A stretch of 44,521 bases of DNA from Gemmatimonadota bacterium (lineage in GTDB: Bacteria > Gemmatimonadota > Gemmatimonadetes > Longimicrobiales > Gaopeijiaceae), in the NCBI GenBank assembly GCA_009840215.1, contig VXOC01000021.1, forward strand, positions 1-44,521. Direction: 5' to 3'. Made by a program: the position numbers and the translations under genes. The notes under the pieces were generated by a model, which saw only the letters and a list, made by a program, of their open reading frames with translations, was not told the DNA's origin and ran no database searches. This document shows, in pieces, positions 1 through 7,232 of the stretch. How positions within the stretch are numbered: the first letter of the stretch is position 1; every line of letters begins with the position of its first letter.

Positions 1-1087
1 CCGCCGCCCCCCGTGCCACCTTCAGCACCTGTCCGTCCGTCGCCGCCGGCTTCACGAACCGCTTGTAGAGATCCTTCGACAGCGAGGTGGAAAGCATGAA
101 GAGGATGGCGTCCGCCGAGCTGATCTCAGCCGAGAGCACGGCGGCCAGACCCAGCAACCCCACCCACGCCGGAACCCCCTCGGTGAGGATCACGGGGAGC
201 GCCGTCTCCGCGTCCTCCAACCCGGGAGCCACGGCATGGGCCACCATCCCGAGCGCCGGCGGCAGAATCGCGAACAGCATGAGTGCGACTCCGCAGGCGC
301 TCACCCCGAGCCGCACGGTCCGAACGTCCCGCGCCCCGAAAATCTTTTGCAGGATCCCGGGCGACACAATGAAGGCCGGGGCCAGCAGGATCAGGTACAT
401 CCACCCGGAGGACCCGTTGCTCATGAGGTCCATCCGTCCCGGCACGGTCCGAGCGTGGTCCAGCACCGCCGAAAGTCCCCCCGCCCCCTCCACCGCCAGC
501 GGCACCGCGATCAGGAAGCCGACCATCAGCACGACCAGCTGCACCAGGTTCACCCACGCCGAGCTCAGCAGTCCCCCCGCGACGAAGTACACCGTCATCA
601 CGACACCCCCCACCACCGCCCCCAGCCAGCGCGGCGCCCCCGCCACCACCTCGAGGATCCACGCCATCGCGATCAGCTGCCCCGCCAGGATCGTGAGCGT
701 GCCGAGCCAGAGCAGCATCGCGATCGCCGCGCGCACCGAGGGCCCGTAGCGGTGCTCCAGGTAGTCGCCGACGGTGCTGAGCGAGTGATCGCGCGCGACT
801 CGCCAAATGCGCGGCCCGAGCCACAGCGCGAGGATGAGGGTGCCGATCCCCGCCGACCCCACCCACCACCACGCGGCGAGCCCGTTTTCGTACCCGAGTC
901 CCGCGGCCCCGACGGTGGAGCCCGCCCCGATGTTCGCCGCAAGCAGCGTCGCGAAGAGGAGCACGGGACCCAGTGCGCGCCCCGCGACGAAGAAGTCGCT
1001 CGTCCCCGAGACCCGGCGCCCTATTGCGAGGCCCACCGCCGTGATGAGGACGACGTAGAGGAGAAGGAACGCCAGGGTGGCGCTCAC
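1..1087 (-). CDS. Sodium:solute symporter (SSS family), C-terminus beyond window
   Basis: A continuous minus-strand reading frame runs from a GTG at 1087 off the left edge. It begins with a hydrophobic helix (FLLLYVVLITAVGLAIG), then the family signatures GTSDFFVAGR and NIGAGSTVGAAGLGY, and alternates hydrophobic and short polar stretches over about 360 residues, as in SSS/SLC5 transporters with 13 or more helices. These proteins carry organic solutes across the inner membrane with sodium; the substrate cannot be read here. The GTG overlaps the stop of the upstream peptidase gene by 4 bases (GTGA, 1084-1087) and has a purine-rich GGGAGGGGG stretch just before it, so the two are probably translationally coupled, and the carried solute may be a peptidase product (inference). 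The C-terminus is missing only because the window ends. Confidence 0.9.
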   Translation of the reverse strand, partial: MSATLAFLLLYVVLITAVGLAIGRRVSGTSDFFVAGRALGPVLLFATLLAANIGAGSTVGAAGLGYENGLAAWWWVGSAGIGTLILALWLGPRIWRVARDHSLSTVGDYLEHRYGPSVRAAIAMLLWLGTLTILAGQLIAMAWILEVVAGAPRWLGAVVGGVVMTVYFVAGGLLSSAWVNLVQLVVLMVGFLIAVPLAVEGAGGLSAVLDHARTVPGRMDLMSNGSSGWMYLILLAPAFIVSPGILQKIFGARDVRTVRLGVSACGVALMLFAILPPALGMVAHAVAPGLEDAETALPVILTEGVPAWVGLLGLAAVLSAEISSADAILFMLSTSLSKDLYKRFVKPAATDGQVLKVARGAA

Positions 1088-2142
1088 CGGCCCCCTCCCG
1101 GCAGGTCACTTACGGCCGGGATTCCCGGCAGGCCGCTCGCGGCCCGAACAGCCCGCACGATGGCCTCGGCCACGACCTCGGCCGCGAGACCACCCACCTG
1201 GCCCACGGTGTAGCCCTCGGCGAGGGCACCGGTGGCCAGGGAGAAGACCGTGTCGCCATCGCTGGGGGTGTGGCTCGGGACGATCGCGCGGGCCAGCCCG
1301 TCGTCCGCCATCTGCGCCACCTTGGCGGCCTCCACCTTCGTGAGGCGCGCATTGGTGGCCACGACGACGATCGTGGTGTTCTCGCGCGGCGACGGAGGCG
1401 GCACCAGGCCCCGCAGGATGCGCCGCGCATCGGCGAAGGACCCGTCCTCGTTGCGCGCCCCCGCGACCACCTGACCGTTGTTCGGGTCGATCACGTCGCC
1501 AACCGCGTTGACCACCGCGAGCGCGCCGACCACCAAGCCGCTCTCCAGCGTGATCGCACTCGTCCCCACACCACCCTTCATGGACCGGCCCATCCCGAGC
1601 ATCTTCCCGACGGTGGCGCCGGCGCCCGCGCCCACACTCCCTTCCGCGACGGGGCCGGTTGTGGCTGCAGCCGCGGCCTGGTAGCCGCAATCGGGACCGG
1701 GCCGCACGCCGGCCACGCGGAGGTCGAAGATGATCGCGCCCGGCACGATCGGAATGACGCCCACACCGGAAATCGGGTAGCCGCGGCCGTTTTCCTCCAG
1801 GTAGCGCACGATACCGTCCCGGGTGGCGAGGCCGGGGGCGCTTCCACCCGCAATGAAGACCGCATCGGGCCCCCGCACGCTGTTGAGGGGATCGAGCAGG
1901 TCGGTCTCCACCGTGCCGGGGGCGCCGCCCCTCTGGTCCACCGACCCCACGGTGCCCTCCGGGGCGATTACGACGGTGCACCCCGTGGGCTCGTCAGGGT
2001 AGGTGAAGTGGCCGACCCGGATGCCTTCCACGGCGGCGATGCCCTCCGCGGCGGCGGAGGTTTGGGCGGTGGCCGGGGCGGGCAGGAGTCCCGCGGCGCA
2101 TGCGCCCACCGCGAGATGCGGCAACCAGCCTCCCCACCGCAT
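1084..2142 (-). CDS. P1-family peptidase (DmpA/BapA-like), exported
   Basis: 352 residues. ATG at 2142 is chosen because it opens a Sec signal peptide (MRWGGWLPHLAVGACAAG, cleavage near ATAQ, residue 27); the frame stays open upstream but that stretch is not protein-like. P1 enzymes are Ntn-hydrolases that self-cleave and act as aminopeptidases or D-esterases. Visible landmarks are GIRVGHFT near residue 40, the glycine-rich VFIAGGSAPGLATRDG near 95-110, and GGVGTS at 190-195, the region that supplies the Ser/Thr nucleophile after self-cleavage. Length matches the family. It overlaps the symporter gene by 4 bases, suggesting one transcript that releases and then imports amino acids or peptides (inference). 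The exact substrate is unknown. Confidence 0.9.
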   Translation of the reverse strand: MRWGGWLPHLAVGACAAGLLPAPATAQTSAAAEGIAAVEGIRVGHFTYPDEPTGCTVVIAPEGTVGSVDQRGGAPGTVETDLLDPLNSVRGPDAVFIAGGSAPGLATRDGIVRYLEENGRGYPISGVGVIPIVPGAIIFDLRVAGVRPGPDCGYQAAAAATTGPVAEGSVGAGAGATVGKMLGMGRSMKGGVGTSAITLESGLVVGALAVVNAVGDVIDPNNGQVVAGARNEDGSFADARRILRGLVPPPSPRENTTIVVVATNARLTKVEAAKVAQMADDGLARAIVPSHTPSDGDTVFSLATGALAEGYTVGQVGGLAAEVVAEAIVRAVRAASGLPGIPAVSDLPGGGR

Positions 2143-2442
2143 GCCGGTTCCGTGGGCGACCTGCCCTGTCACCCGCCCATTGCCAGGTCCCAACCATTTC
2201 CCAACCACTCGGCTCCTCCGGTACTGGGGATCACGCCCGGGCTCGGCACAAACCACCCGGAGCAGAAGATAATGCCATCGGGAACTGGACCGCGCACGGC
2301 AGACAGACTGCGAGCGGCGGCGAACGAATACACTGGACAACGGACGCGGGGGTGATTTGTCCGCGCCGCGTCGCCCCTCCATGCAACCATTTCCCCCATT
2401 GTCGGGTCCAAAAGACCAACAGGAAACGCTTCACCGAGTTTC
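2143..2442. other. Divergent intergenic region, no gene seen
   Basis: About 370 bases separate the P1 peptidase start (2142, minus) from the small secreted protein (2513, plus). Open frames cross it on both strands but show no domain, signal peptide or ribosome-binding site. It must hold the peptidase promoter and any enhancer sites for the sigma-54 promoter at 2443-2458; no clear inverted repeat was recognised. Confidence 0.5.
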
Positions 2443-2458
2443 TGGCACGAAAATTGCT
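2443..2458 (+). promoter_or_regulatory. Sigma-54 (RpoN) promoter
   Basis: The sequence TGGCACGAAAATTGCT, preceded by C, matches the sigma-54 consensus YTGGCACG-N4-TTGCW at every fixed position (-24 GG at 2444-2445, -12 GC at 2456-2457). Transcription would start near 2468-2470, giving a leader of about 45 bases before the ATG at 2513. An AAA+ enhancer-binding activator would be needed; its gene is not in this window. Confidence 0.75.
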
Positions 2459-2512
2459 ACAGGAGTGAACATCGCCGGGAGGGGCCCGGCGGGCAAGAAC
2501 GGGAGAAGGAAA

Positions 2513-2764
2513 ATGAGAACCATACGCTTGAAACGAAGCGGAAACGGTCGGCTGACGGCAGCGGGATTGTTCCTGTCGCTGGGATTGATTCTCGGCGCCG
2601 GCGAAGTCATCGAATCCCGAACGGCAGCGCAGGAGCCGACTGCGCCGAAGCCCGAAGAAGTGGTCGAACCCGTCGACCATCGCTCGCTCGAACAGTCCCC
2701 CGGAGCCACCCGGAGTGTCCACCACAAGGGACACCCACGGTTTGGCCGGACCTTCCAACTGTAG
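2513..2764 (+). CDS. Small secreted protein of unknown function, sigma-54 controlled
   Basis: 83 residues. ATG at 2513 follows AGAAGGAAA, a good ribosome-binding site, so the longer upstream frame is rejected. Residues 1-33 form a signal peptide: a basic start (MRTIRLKRSGNGR), a hydrophobic core (LTAAGLFLSLGLILGAG) and a cleavage site near TAAQ. The mature part is short, rich in Pro/Glu and then His/Arg, with no domain I recognise. It could be a true small exported peptide or the 5' remnant of a longer secreted protein; the perfect sigma-54 promoter and the hairpin 7 bases after its stop favour a real gene. Confidence 0.6.
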   Translation: MRTIRLKRSGNGRLTAAGLFLSLGLILGAGEVIESRTAAQEPTAPKPEEVVEPVDHRSLEQSPGATRSVHHKGHPRFGRTFQL

Positions 2765-2770
2765 CTCTCC

Positions 2771-2820
2771 CCGGCAAATCGCATCGTCGCACGCGGTGCT
2801 CTCCGCGTGCATCTTGCCGG
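2771..2820 (+). terminator. Nested hairpin after the small secreted gene
   Basis: An outer perfect 7-bp stem (CCGGCAA 2771-2777 with TTGCCGG 2814-2820) encloses an inner perfect 8-bp stem (GCACGCGG 2789-2796 with CCGCGTGC 2803-2810, loop TGCTCT). It starts 7 bases after the stop codon at 2764. There is no U-tract, so it is either a terminator of the type common in GC-rich genomes or a 3' RNA structure that stabilises the transcript. Confidence 0.45.
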
Positions 2821-2989
2821 GACCTGCCCACCAACGCGCAGGCCCTCTCCCCCGCCCGCCCCTGCCCCACCGCAAGACCGTCCCGGGACCGCTGGCCATA
2901 CACCCCCGGTCGTGCATACGCTGTAGGTTGAGAGCCGGGTACAACCCGCATCGACCACCACAAACGCCGGAACGCTCCCCGGCCACCCC

Positions 2990-3826
2990 ATGCACGCACT
3001 CCTGAAACGCTTCGCGGGACGCTTCGCCTTCACCCTCACCCTTGTCGTGCTGGAGGCGGCGGGGTGGATCCTCTTCCCGCTGGTCATCGGCCGCGCCATC
3101 GACAGCGTCCTCGCGGACTCGACCCGGGGTCTCTACGAGTTCGCCATACTCGGCATCGTCACGATGGGAATCGCCGTGCTGCGCCGACTGGTGGACAGCA
3201 GGGCGTACGCGCGGATTTATGTCACGCTGGGCGAGGAAATGGCGGAATCGGCCGCCGACAGCAGCACCTCCACCCGCACGGCACGCCTCGGGATGCTCCG
3301 GGAGATCGTCGAGTTCTTCGAGAACTCCCTTCCCGAACTCATCAACAGCGTCATCGGCCTGGCCGGCACGGTGGTGATCCTGGCCGCGCTCAACGTGCCG
3401 GTCTTCCTAGGGTGTCTGGTGGTCGCGCTCGCCACGGTGGTGCTCTACGCCCTGACCGGAGGGCTCACGATCCGCTACAACCAGGGACTCAACGACGAGC
3501 ACGAACGGCAGGTCGACGCCGTCGACAGCGGCGATCCCGCCCGTCTGGCCAAGCACCTCCGCGCCATGATGCGCTGGAACATCCGCCTCTCCGACCTCGA
3601 AGCGGCCAACTTCGGCATCAACTGGGTCTTCATGATCGCCCTGCTGGTCTTCGCGGTGAGCGCGGCCACGACGGAGACGACGGAGTACGGCGCGGTCTTC
3701 GCGATCGTGATGTACGTCTTCCAGTTCGTCGAATCGATGCTGATGTTGCCGTTCTTCTACCAGCAGTGGCTGCGGCTGCGGGAGATTTCGGGGAGGCTGG
3801 CGGAGGCGGAAGGGGAAGAAGGCTAG
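2990..3826 (+). CDS. ABC transporter six-transmembrane-domain protein without ATPase
   Basis: 278 residues with hydrophobic segments near 12-30, 48-63, 115-130, 132-152, 208-222 and 235-255. This matches the stand-alone ABC six-helix membrane family (ABC_membrane_6 type), which lacks a nucleotide-binding domain: no Walker A or ABC signature is present. Partner and substrate are unknown and no ATPase gene is adjacent. ATG at 2990 has no strong ribosome-binding site. The gene ends 3 bases before the stop of the convergent amidohydrolase gene. Confidence 0.75.
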   Translation: MHALLKRFAGRFAFTLTLVVLEAAGWILFPLVIGRAIDSVLADSTRGLYEFAILGIVTMGIAVLRRLVDSRAYARIYVTLGEEMAESAADSSTSTRTARLGMLREIVEFFENSLPELINSVIGLAGTVVILAALNVPVFLGCLVVALATVVLYALTGGLTIRYNQGLNDEHERQVDAVDSGDPARLAKHLRAMMRWNIRLSDLEAANFGINWVFMIALLVFAVSAATTETTEYGAVFAIVMYVFQFVESMLMLPFFYQQWLRLREISGRLAEAEGEEG

Positions 3827-3829
3827 CCG

Positions 3830-5284
3830 TCAGGACCCTCCCTTTTTCGGCAGCGGCACCGCCTGCCCCTCCGGAATCGGCGACTTGTAGGGAACCCCGC
3901 CGATCGTTGCCGCATGCGCCTCCTTCGCGCGCCGCAGCAGCTCCGCATCGAGGATGATCTCGGCGCCCATCAACGCCATCGCCTTCGCCGCCACCTGCGC
4001 CCCCTTGATCGAGCCCGGCGTCCCATGCGACGCGCTCGTCGCCCATGAGTGCCACGGGATGTGCTCGGCCGCAGTGGTCACGCTGAACTCGACGGTCGGC
4101 GCGATGTAGCTCACCTCGGCCACGTCCGATGAGCCGCCCCCGGCGGGAAGTGGCTTGTCGGCCAGGTGGTCGATCGTGTCGCGCAGCCCCGAGGTCTCCA
4201 CCTTGAGGAAGGCCTGCAGCTTGCGGGCGAAGGTCTGGTCGTCTTCGCTGAACTGTGGCGCCCCCACCCGTTCCAGGTTGGCCTGCATGGCCTCCTGCAG
4301 CGGGCGCACCAGCGTGTAGGGGTGGACGCCGGTGATCAGGAAGACTTCGTATTCGGTGCGCGTCATCTTCGCGGCGCCGTCGGCGATGTCCAGGATCCAC
4401 TCGTAGCTCTCCTCGACGGCGGTCCGGGTGGTGTCGCGCACGTAGTACCACACGCGGGCATACTCGGGCACCACGTTCGGCGCATCGCCCGCGTTCGGGA
4501 TCACATAGTGGATGCGGGCACTCGGCTCGACGTGCTCGCGCATCATGTTGACCCCGTGGTTCATGAGCTCAACGGCGTCCAGCGCGCTCCGCCCGTTCCA
4601 GGGGTCGAAGGCGCCGTGCGCAGCCTGGCCGCGAAAGGAGACCTCGAAGTTGTTGAGCGCACGGGCCCGGTTGTTGCTCACGGCGGTCCTCTGGCCCGGG
4701 TGCCACACGATCGAGGCGTCGAGGTCGTCAAAGAGGCCGTCGCGGGCCATGTAGACCTTGCCGACCACGGTCTCCTCGGCGGGGGTGCCGTAAAGGCGGA
4801 CGGTGCCGGGCGTGCCGTGTTCGGCCATCATGCGCTTGACGGCGATGGCGGCGGCCACCGAGGCCGCTCCGAAGAGGTTGTGGCCGCAACCCTGTCCGTG
4901 CGGATGCGCATCCTTGCGCGGGGCGCGCAGGGGCACGGCGGCGTTGCCGATATTAGGGAGCGCGTCATACTCGGCGAGGACGCCCAGGATGGGGCGGCCC
5001 GATCCCCAGGACGCGACGAAGGCGGTGGGCATGCCGGCGACGCCGCGCTCGACGGTGAAGCCTTCGGCCTCAAGGACATCGGCAAGGTACCCGGCGGACT
5101 GGTGCTCCTCCAGCGCGATCTCGGCGAAGTCCCAGAGGCGCGACGACATCTCCGTGACGAGGTCTTCCAGAGCGGTGGCGTGGGCGAGTGCGGACGTCTT
5201 GCCCTCGTCGACGGACTGGGGGGAGGCGGGGACGGGGGGGAGCGTGGCGAGCAGTGTGGCGGTGATGATACCGGCGAGCCTCAT
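3830..5284 (-). CDS. M20-family amidohydrolase/peptidase, exported
   Basis: 484 residues. ATG at 5284 lies 10 bases after a perfect AGGAGG and begins a signal peptide (MRLAGIITATLLATLPPVPA). The product is a zinc-dependent M20/M40-type amidohydrolase, in the group of AbgB (aminobenzoyl-glutamate hydrolase) and N-acyl amino acid amidohydrolases. Landmarks are GVLAEYDALP near residue 110, the metal-ligand region HGQGCGHN near 133, the central dimerisation domain starting at RALNNFEVSFRGQAAHG, and PAGGGSSDVAEVS with a later SWATSASHGTPG. Length and motif order are normal. The substrate is probably an N-acylated amino acid or peptide (family knowledge). The gene stands alone with its own leader. 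Confidence 0.88.
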   Translation of the reverse strand: MRLAGIITATLLATLPPVPASPQSVDEGKTSALAHATALEDLVTEMSSRLWDFAEIALEEHQSAGYLADVLEAEGFTVERGVAGMPTAFVASWGSGRPILGVLAEYDALPNIGNAAVPLRAPRKDAHPHGQGCGHNLFGAASVAAAIAVKRMMAEHGTPGTVRLYGTPAEETVVGKVYMARDGLFDDLDASIVWHPGQRTAVSNNRARALNNFEVSFRGQAAHGAFDPWNGRSALDAVELMNHGVNMMREHVEPSARIHYVIPNAGDAPNVVPEYARVWYYVRDTTRTAVEESYEWILDIADGAAKMTRTEYEVFLITGVHPYTLVRPLQEAMQANLERVGAPQFSEDDQTFARKLQAFLKVETSGLRDTIDHLADKPLPAGGGSSDVAEVSYIAPTVEFSVTTAAEHIPWHSWATSASHGTPGSIKGAQVAAKAMALMGAEIILDAELLRRAKEAHAATIGGVPYKSPIPEGQAVPLPKKGGS

Positions 5285-5398
5285 GGGGTCTGGTCCTCCT
5301 ATCGTCCTGAATCTGTTCGAAGGTGGATTGCGTAGAGACTCCATTATCGCGTAACGGATCGCGATCTGCACGCGCATCGGCACCGGAGGAATTGAATC

Positions 5399-6001
5399 AT
5401 GGCCGCATCGCCTCGACCAAGGCTCCGTTGGGTCCTCGTGTGGAGTACCGCAGCGGCAGGGCTGGCCGGGGTTCCCGCGGAGGCGGCGGCGCAGTCGGGG
5501 GCGAAACACCCGGGTGGGCAGCTCGGGTTGTGGATCGAAGAAGCACGGACGAGCCCGTTTCATGACCTGATGATGTCCGGCAACCTGGCGAAACCGGCCG
5601 CCGAGTCGGCTGTTGACGAGGGGGCGGATGTTCGGGCCACGGTCCGGCCCCCGACGACTCCATTATCGGAATCGCCCGACAACGCGGCATCGTTCGAAAA
5701 GGTATTCGGCTATACCCTGGTCGCGGCGTTCGTCCCCATGGCTGCCGCAATGACGATTGCGTCCGGTTTCAATATCGTCTCGGTTTTCGGTGGGTGGGCG
5801 CTTACCCTTGTCTCGGTTCCCATCGCCGCGACGGCAGCAGGAACCACCAGGGTCCCGGAGACGGTAGTCGGCGCCGTCCTGGGGTTTGTGGCCGGGGCAG
5901 TGGTGGGTGGGGCCTTCGCGTGGGGCCTGGGCGACCTCTGGTACTCGCCCGTCTATGCGGCGACAATGGCCGGCGTCACCGCGGCGATCGCTCCCCGTTA
6001 G
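5399..6001 (+). CDS. Exported membrane protein of unknown function
   Basis: 200 residues from ATG 5399, 7 bases after GGAGGAAT. The N-terminus is a signal peptide (LRWVLVWSTAAAGLAGVPAEAAAQ). A polar, low-complexity stretch (about 35-95) is followed by three or four hydrophobic segments: VFGYTLVAAFVPMAAAM, VFGGWALTLVSVPIAAT, a glycine-rich VGAVLGFVAGAVVGG and YAATMAGVTAAIAPR at the end. The glycine-rich pair resembles small tandem-helix envelope proteins, but no named family is recognised. It is divergent from the M20 gene, with 114 bases between them that must carry both promoters. Confidence 0.7.
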   Translation: MAASPRPRLRWVLVWSTAAAGLAGVPAEAAAQSGAKHPGGQLGLWIEEARTSPFHDLMMSGNLAKPAAESAVDEGADVRATVRPPTTPLSESPDNAASFEKVFGYTLVAAFVPMAAAMTIASGFNIVSVFGGWALTLVSVPIAATAAGTTRVPETVVGAVLGFVAGAVVGGAFAWGLGDLWYSPVYAATMAGVTAAIAPR

Positions 6002-6067
6002 CAGTTAGCCGTCTGCGGGAAGTCGGGGACTCGCGGACCCGGCACATCCGTTACTGTCCGGCGTCAC

Positions 6068-6949
6068 TCAGGTCGTTGAACCATTGGCAGGAACGGAGAC
6101 ACGGTGCGTCGCACTCCCGCATACCCCATCGCCACCCCCGCCATGCTCCTTCCGGCGGTCCTCCTCCTCCCCCTGGCCTGCTCGACCGACTCGCGCAGCC
6201 CGAGCCAGGATCCCACCGCTTCCTCCGACAGTCCCCCCACGTTCCAGGTCGACCCCACCTGACCGCGCGAGCGTGAAGGAATTGCCGAAGCCGTACTTCA
6301 CGGTCGTCCACATCTCCGCCGGTTCGCACTTGACCCAACCAGGACGGAATCGAGTCTTGCGCGCAGCCCCAAGTGCCGCCTGGTCGAATCGGTCCCACCC
6401 GGATCCGGTCTCAATCTTCACTTGCCGGACCGATCCCCGCTCGTCGACGAGGAGCGCCACCGTAGTTTCGCCCCGGCGGTCCCCGGCGTCGAGTCTTTCC
6501 GTCATCCATATTCCAGCGGGATTGGGTGGGAAATCGCAAAGCCGGGGCTCAAAGGATATGGACAGGCTGACCCACACCGGGACCGCATTCCCCCGGTTCC
6601 GGGCCGGCTCGAATCGGTGGACCCGTGCGACGCGCAGTGCCGCCTGGTCCACGGTTTCGTCTTCCGAACCGACGGCGACCCTCACGTCCTCCACTCTTCC
6701 GAGAGCGTCCACCAGCACTTGCACCACGGTGGTGTCTGCGACGCCCTGCTCCATCATTCCCGTGGCGCGGTACTCATTTCTTCGGGCCTGCACGATCTCC
6801 TGGTGGTTGACGATCACCGGCGCGGCGGAGCCGCTGGTCGTCCCGCTGACCGTGGGACCCGAGGCGCATCCGGCCACCACGACGCCCCCGAAAGCCACCA
6901 GCGCCGCCAGTCTCGCCCTGCCGGAAACATCGCAATGTACACTACACAT
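6068..6949 (-). CDS. TonB-like lipoprotein with two TonB_C domains
   Basis: 293 residues from ATG 6949. The N-terminus is a lipoprotein signal (ALVAFGGVVVAGC, lipobox Cys near residue 27). Two TonB C-terminal-type modules follow: QVLVDALGRVEDVRVAVGS...FEPARNRG (about 75-140) and VALLVDERGSVRQVKIETGS...FRPGWVK (about 160-225), each with the D-x-x-G-x-V start and FxPa end of that fold. Such proteins may help transmit energy to outer-membrane receptors, though a lipid anchor instead of a TM helix and missing Pro-rich linker are atypical. The last 60 or so residues (after FGNSFTLAR) are low-complexity Arg/Gly and lie antisense to a truncated lipoprotein gene, so the original stop was probably lost. 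The start codon sits inside a dyad operator (6948-6962). Confidence 0.72.
   Translation of the reverse strand: MCSVHCDVSGRARLAALVAFGGVVVAGCASGPTVSGTTSGSAAPVIVNHQEIVQARRNEYRATGMMEQGVADTTVVQVLVDALGRVEDVRVAVGSEDETVDQAALRVARVHRFEPARNRGNAVPVWVSLSISFEPRLCDFPPNPAGIWMTERLDAGDRRGETTVALLVDERGSVRQVKIETGSGWDRFDQAALGAARKTRFRPGWVKCEPAEMWTTVKYGFGNSFTLARSGGVDLERGGTVGGSGGILARAARVGRAGQGEEEDRRKEHGGGGDGVCGSATHRVSVPANGSTT
6104..6262 (+). pseudogene. 5' remnant of a lipoprotein beta-propeller gene
   Basis: 52 codons from GTG 6104, 5 bases after GGAG. The frame encodes a lipoprotein signal (ATPAMLLPAVLLLPLAC), a Ser/Asp-rich linker and SPPTFQVDPT, then a stop. Exported NHL/6-bladed propeller proteins of this kind of organism typically run on as FQVDPxWPKPLP into the first blade (recalled family knowledge), so this looks like a gene cut just after its leader. 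It lies fully antisense within the implausible tail of the TonB-like gene, so the two were probably joined by a deletion near 6262-6290. Alternatively it is a very short lipoprotein. Confidence 0.45.
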
Positions 6950-6962
6950 GACAAAATGTAAT
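6948..6962 (-). promoter_or_regulatory. Dyad operator over the TonB-like start codon
   Basis: Read on the minus strand, ATTACA-TTT-TGTCAT is an inverted repeat with one mismatch, and the gene's ATG is part of the right arm. It is followed by AGTGTACATTGC. The same arrangement, in the same position relative to the ATG, occurs at 12115-12133, and a relative lies at 40377-40396. A repressor binding here would block both transcription and initiation (inference). Confidence 0.5.
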
Positions 6963-7232
6963 CTTCTTTTTACACTGCGAGCAGACTGAGCGAAGAAACT
7001 GCCACGATACACCTCCGTGCGAATCTCCCGTGGCCGCGAGCCGCCACTCCGGAGCGGGTCTTGGCCACCGGATGCCAGGGTTGTCTTCACCGTTCAGGGC
7101 GACTTTCATCCACGGGACTTCGTCCTTCGGGGCAACAGCCAATATTGCGATTCCCCGGCGACCTTGTCACTCTCTGCATCCTGTCACCTCTGCTTCCTCC
7201 ACCCGTGAATCTCCCACAGGACGACACCTGAC

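Noticed and set aside
126-1109. Minus-strand Arg/Gly-rich frame of 327 codons at the left end
   Set aside because: The adjacent frame starting at GTG 1087 encodes a clear SSS symporter; this one is out of frame with it.
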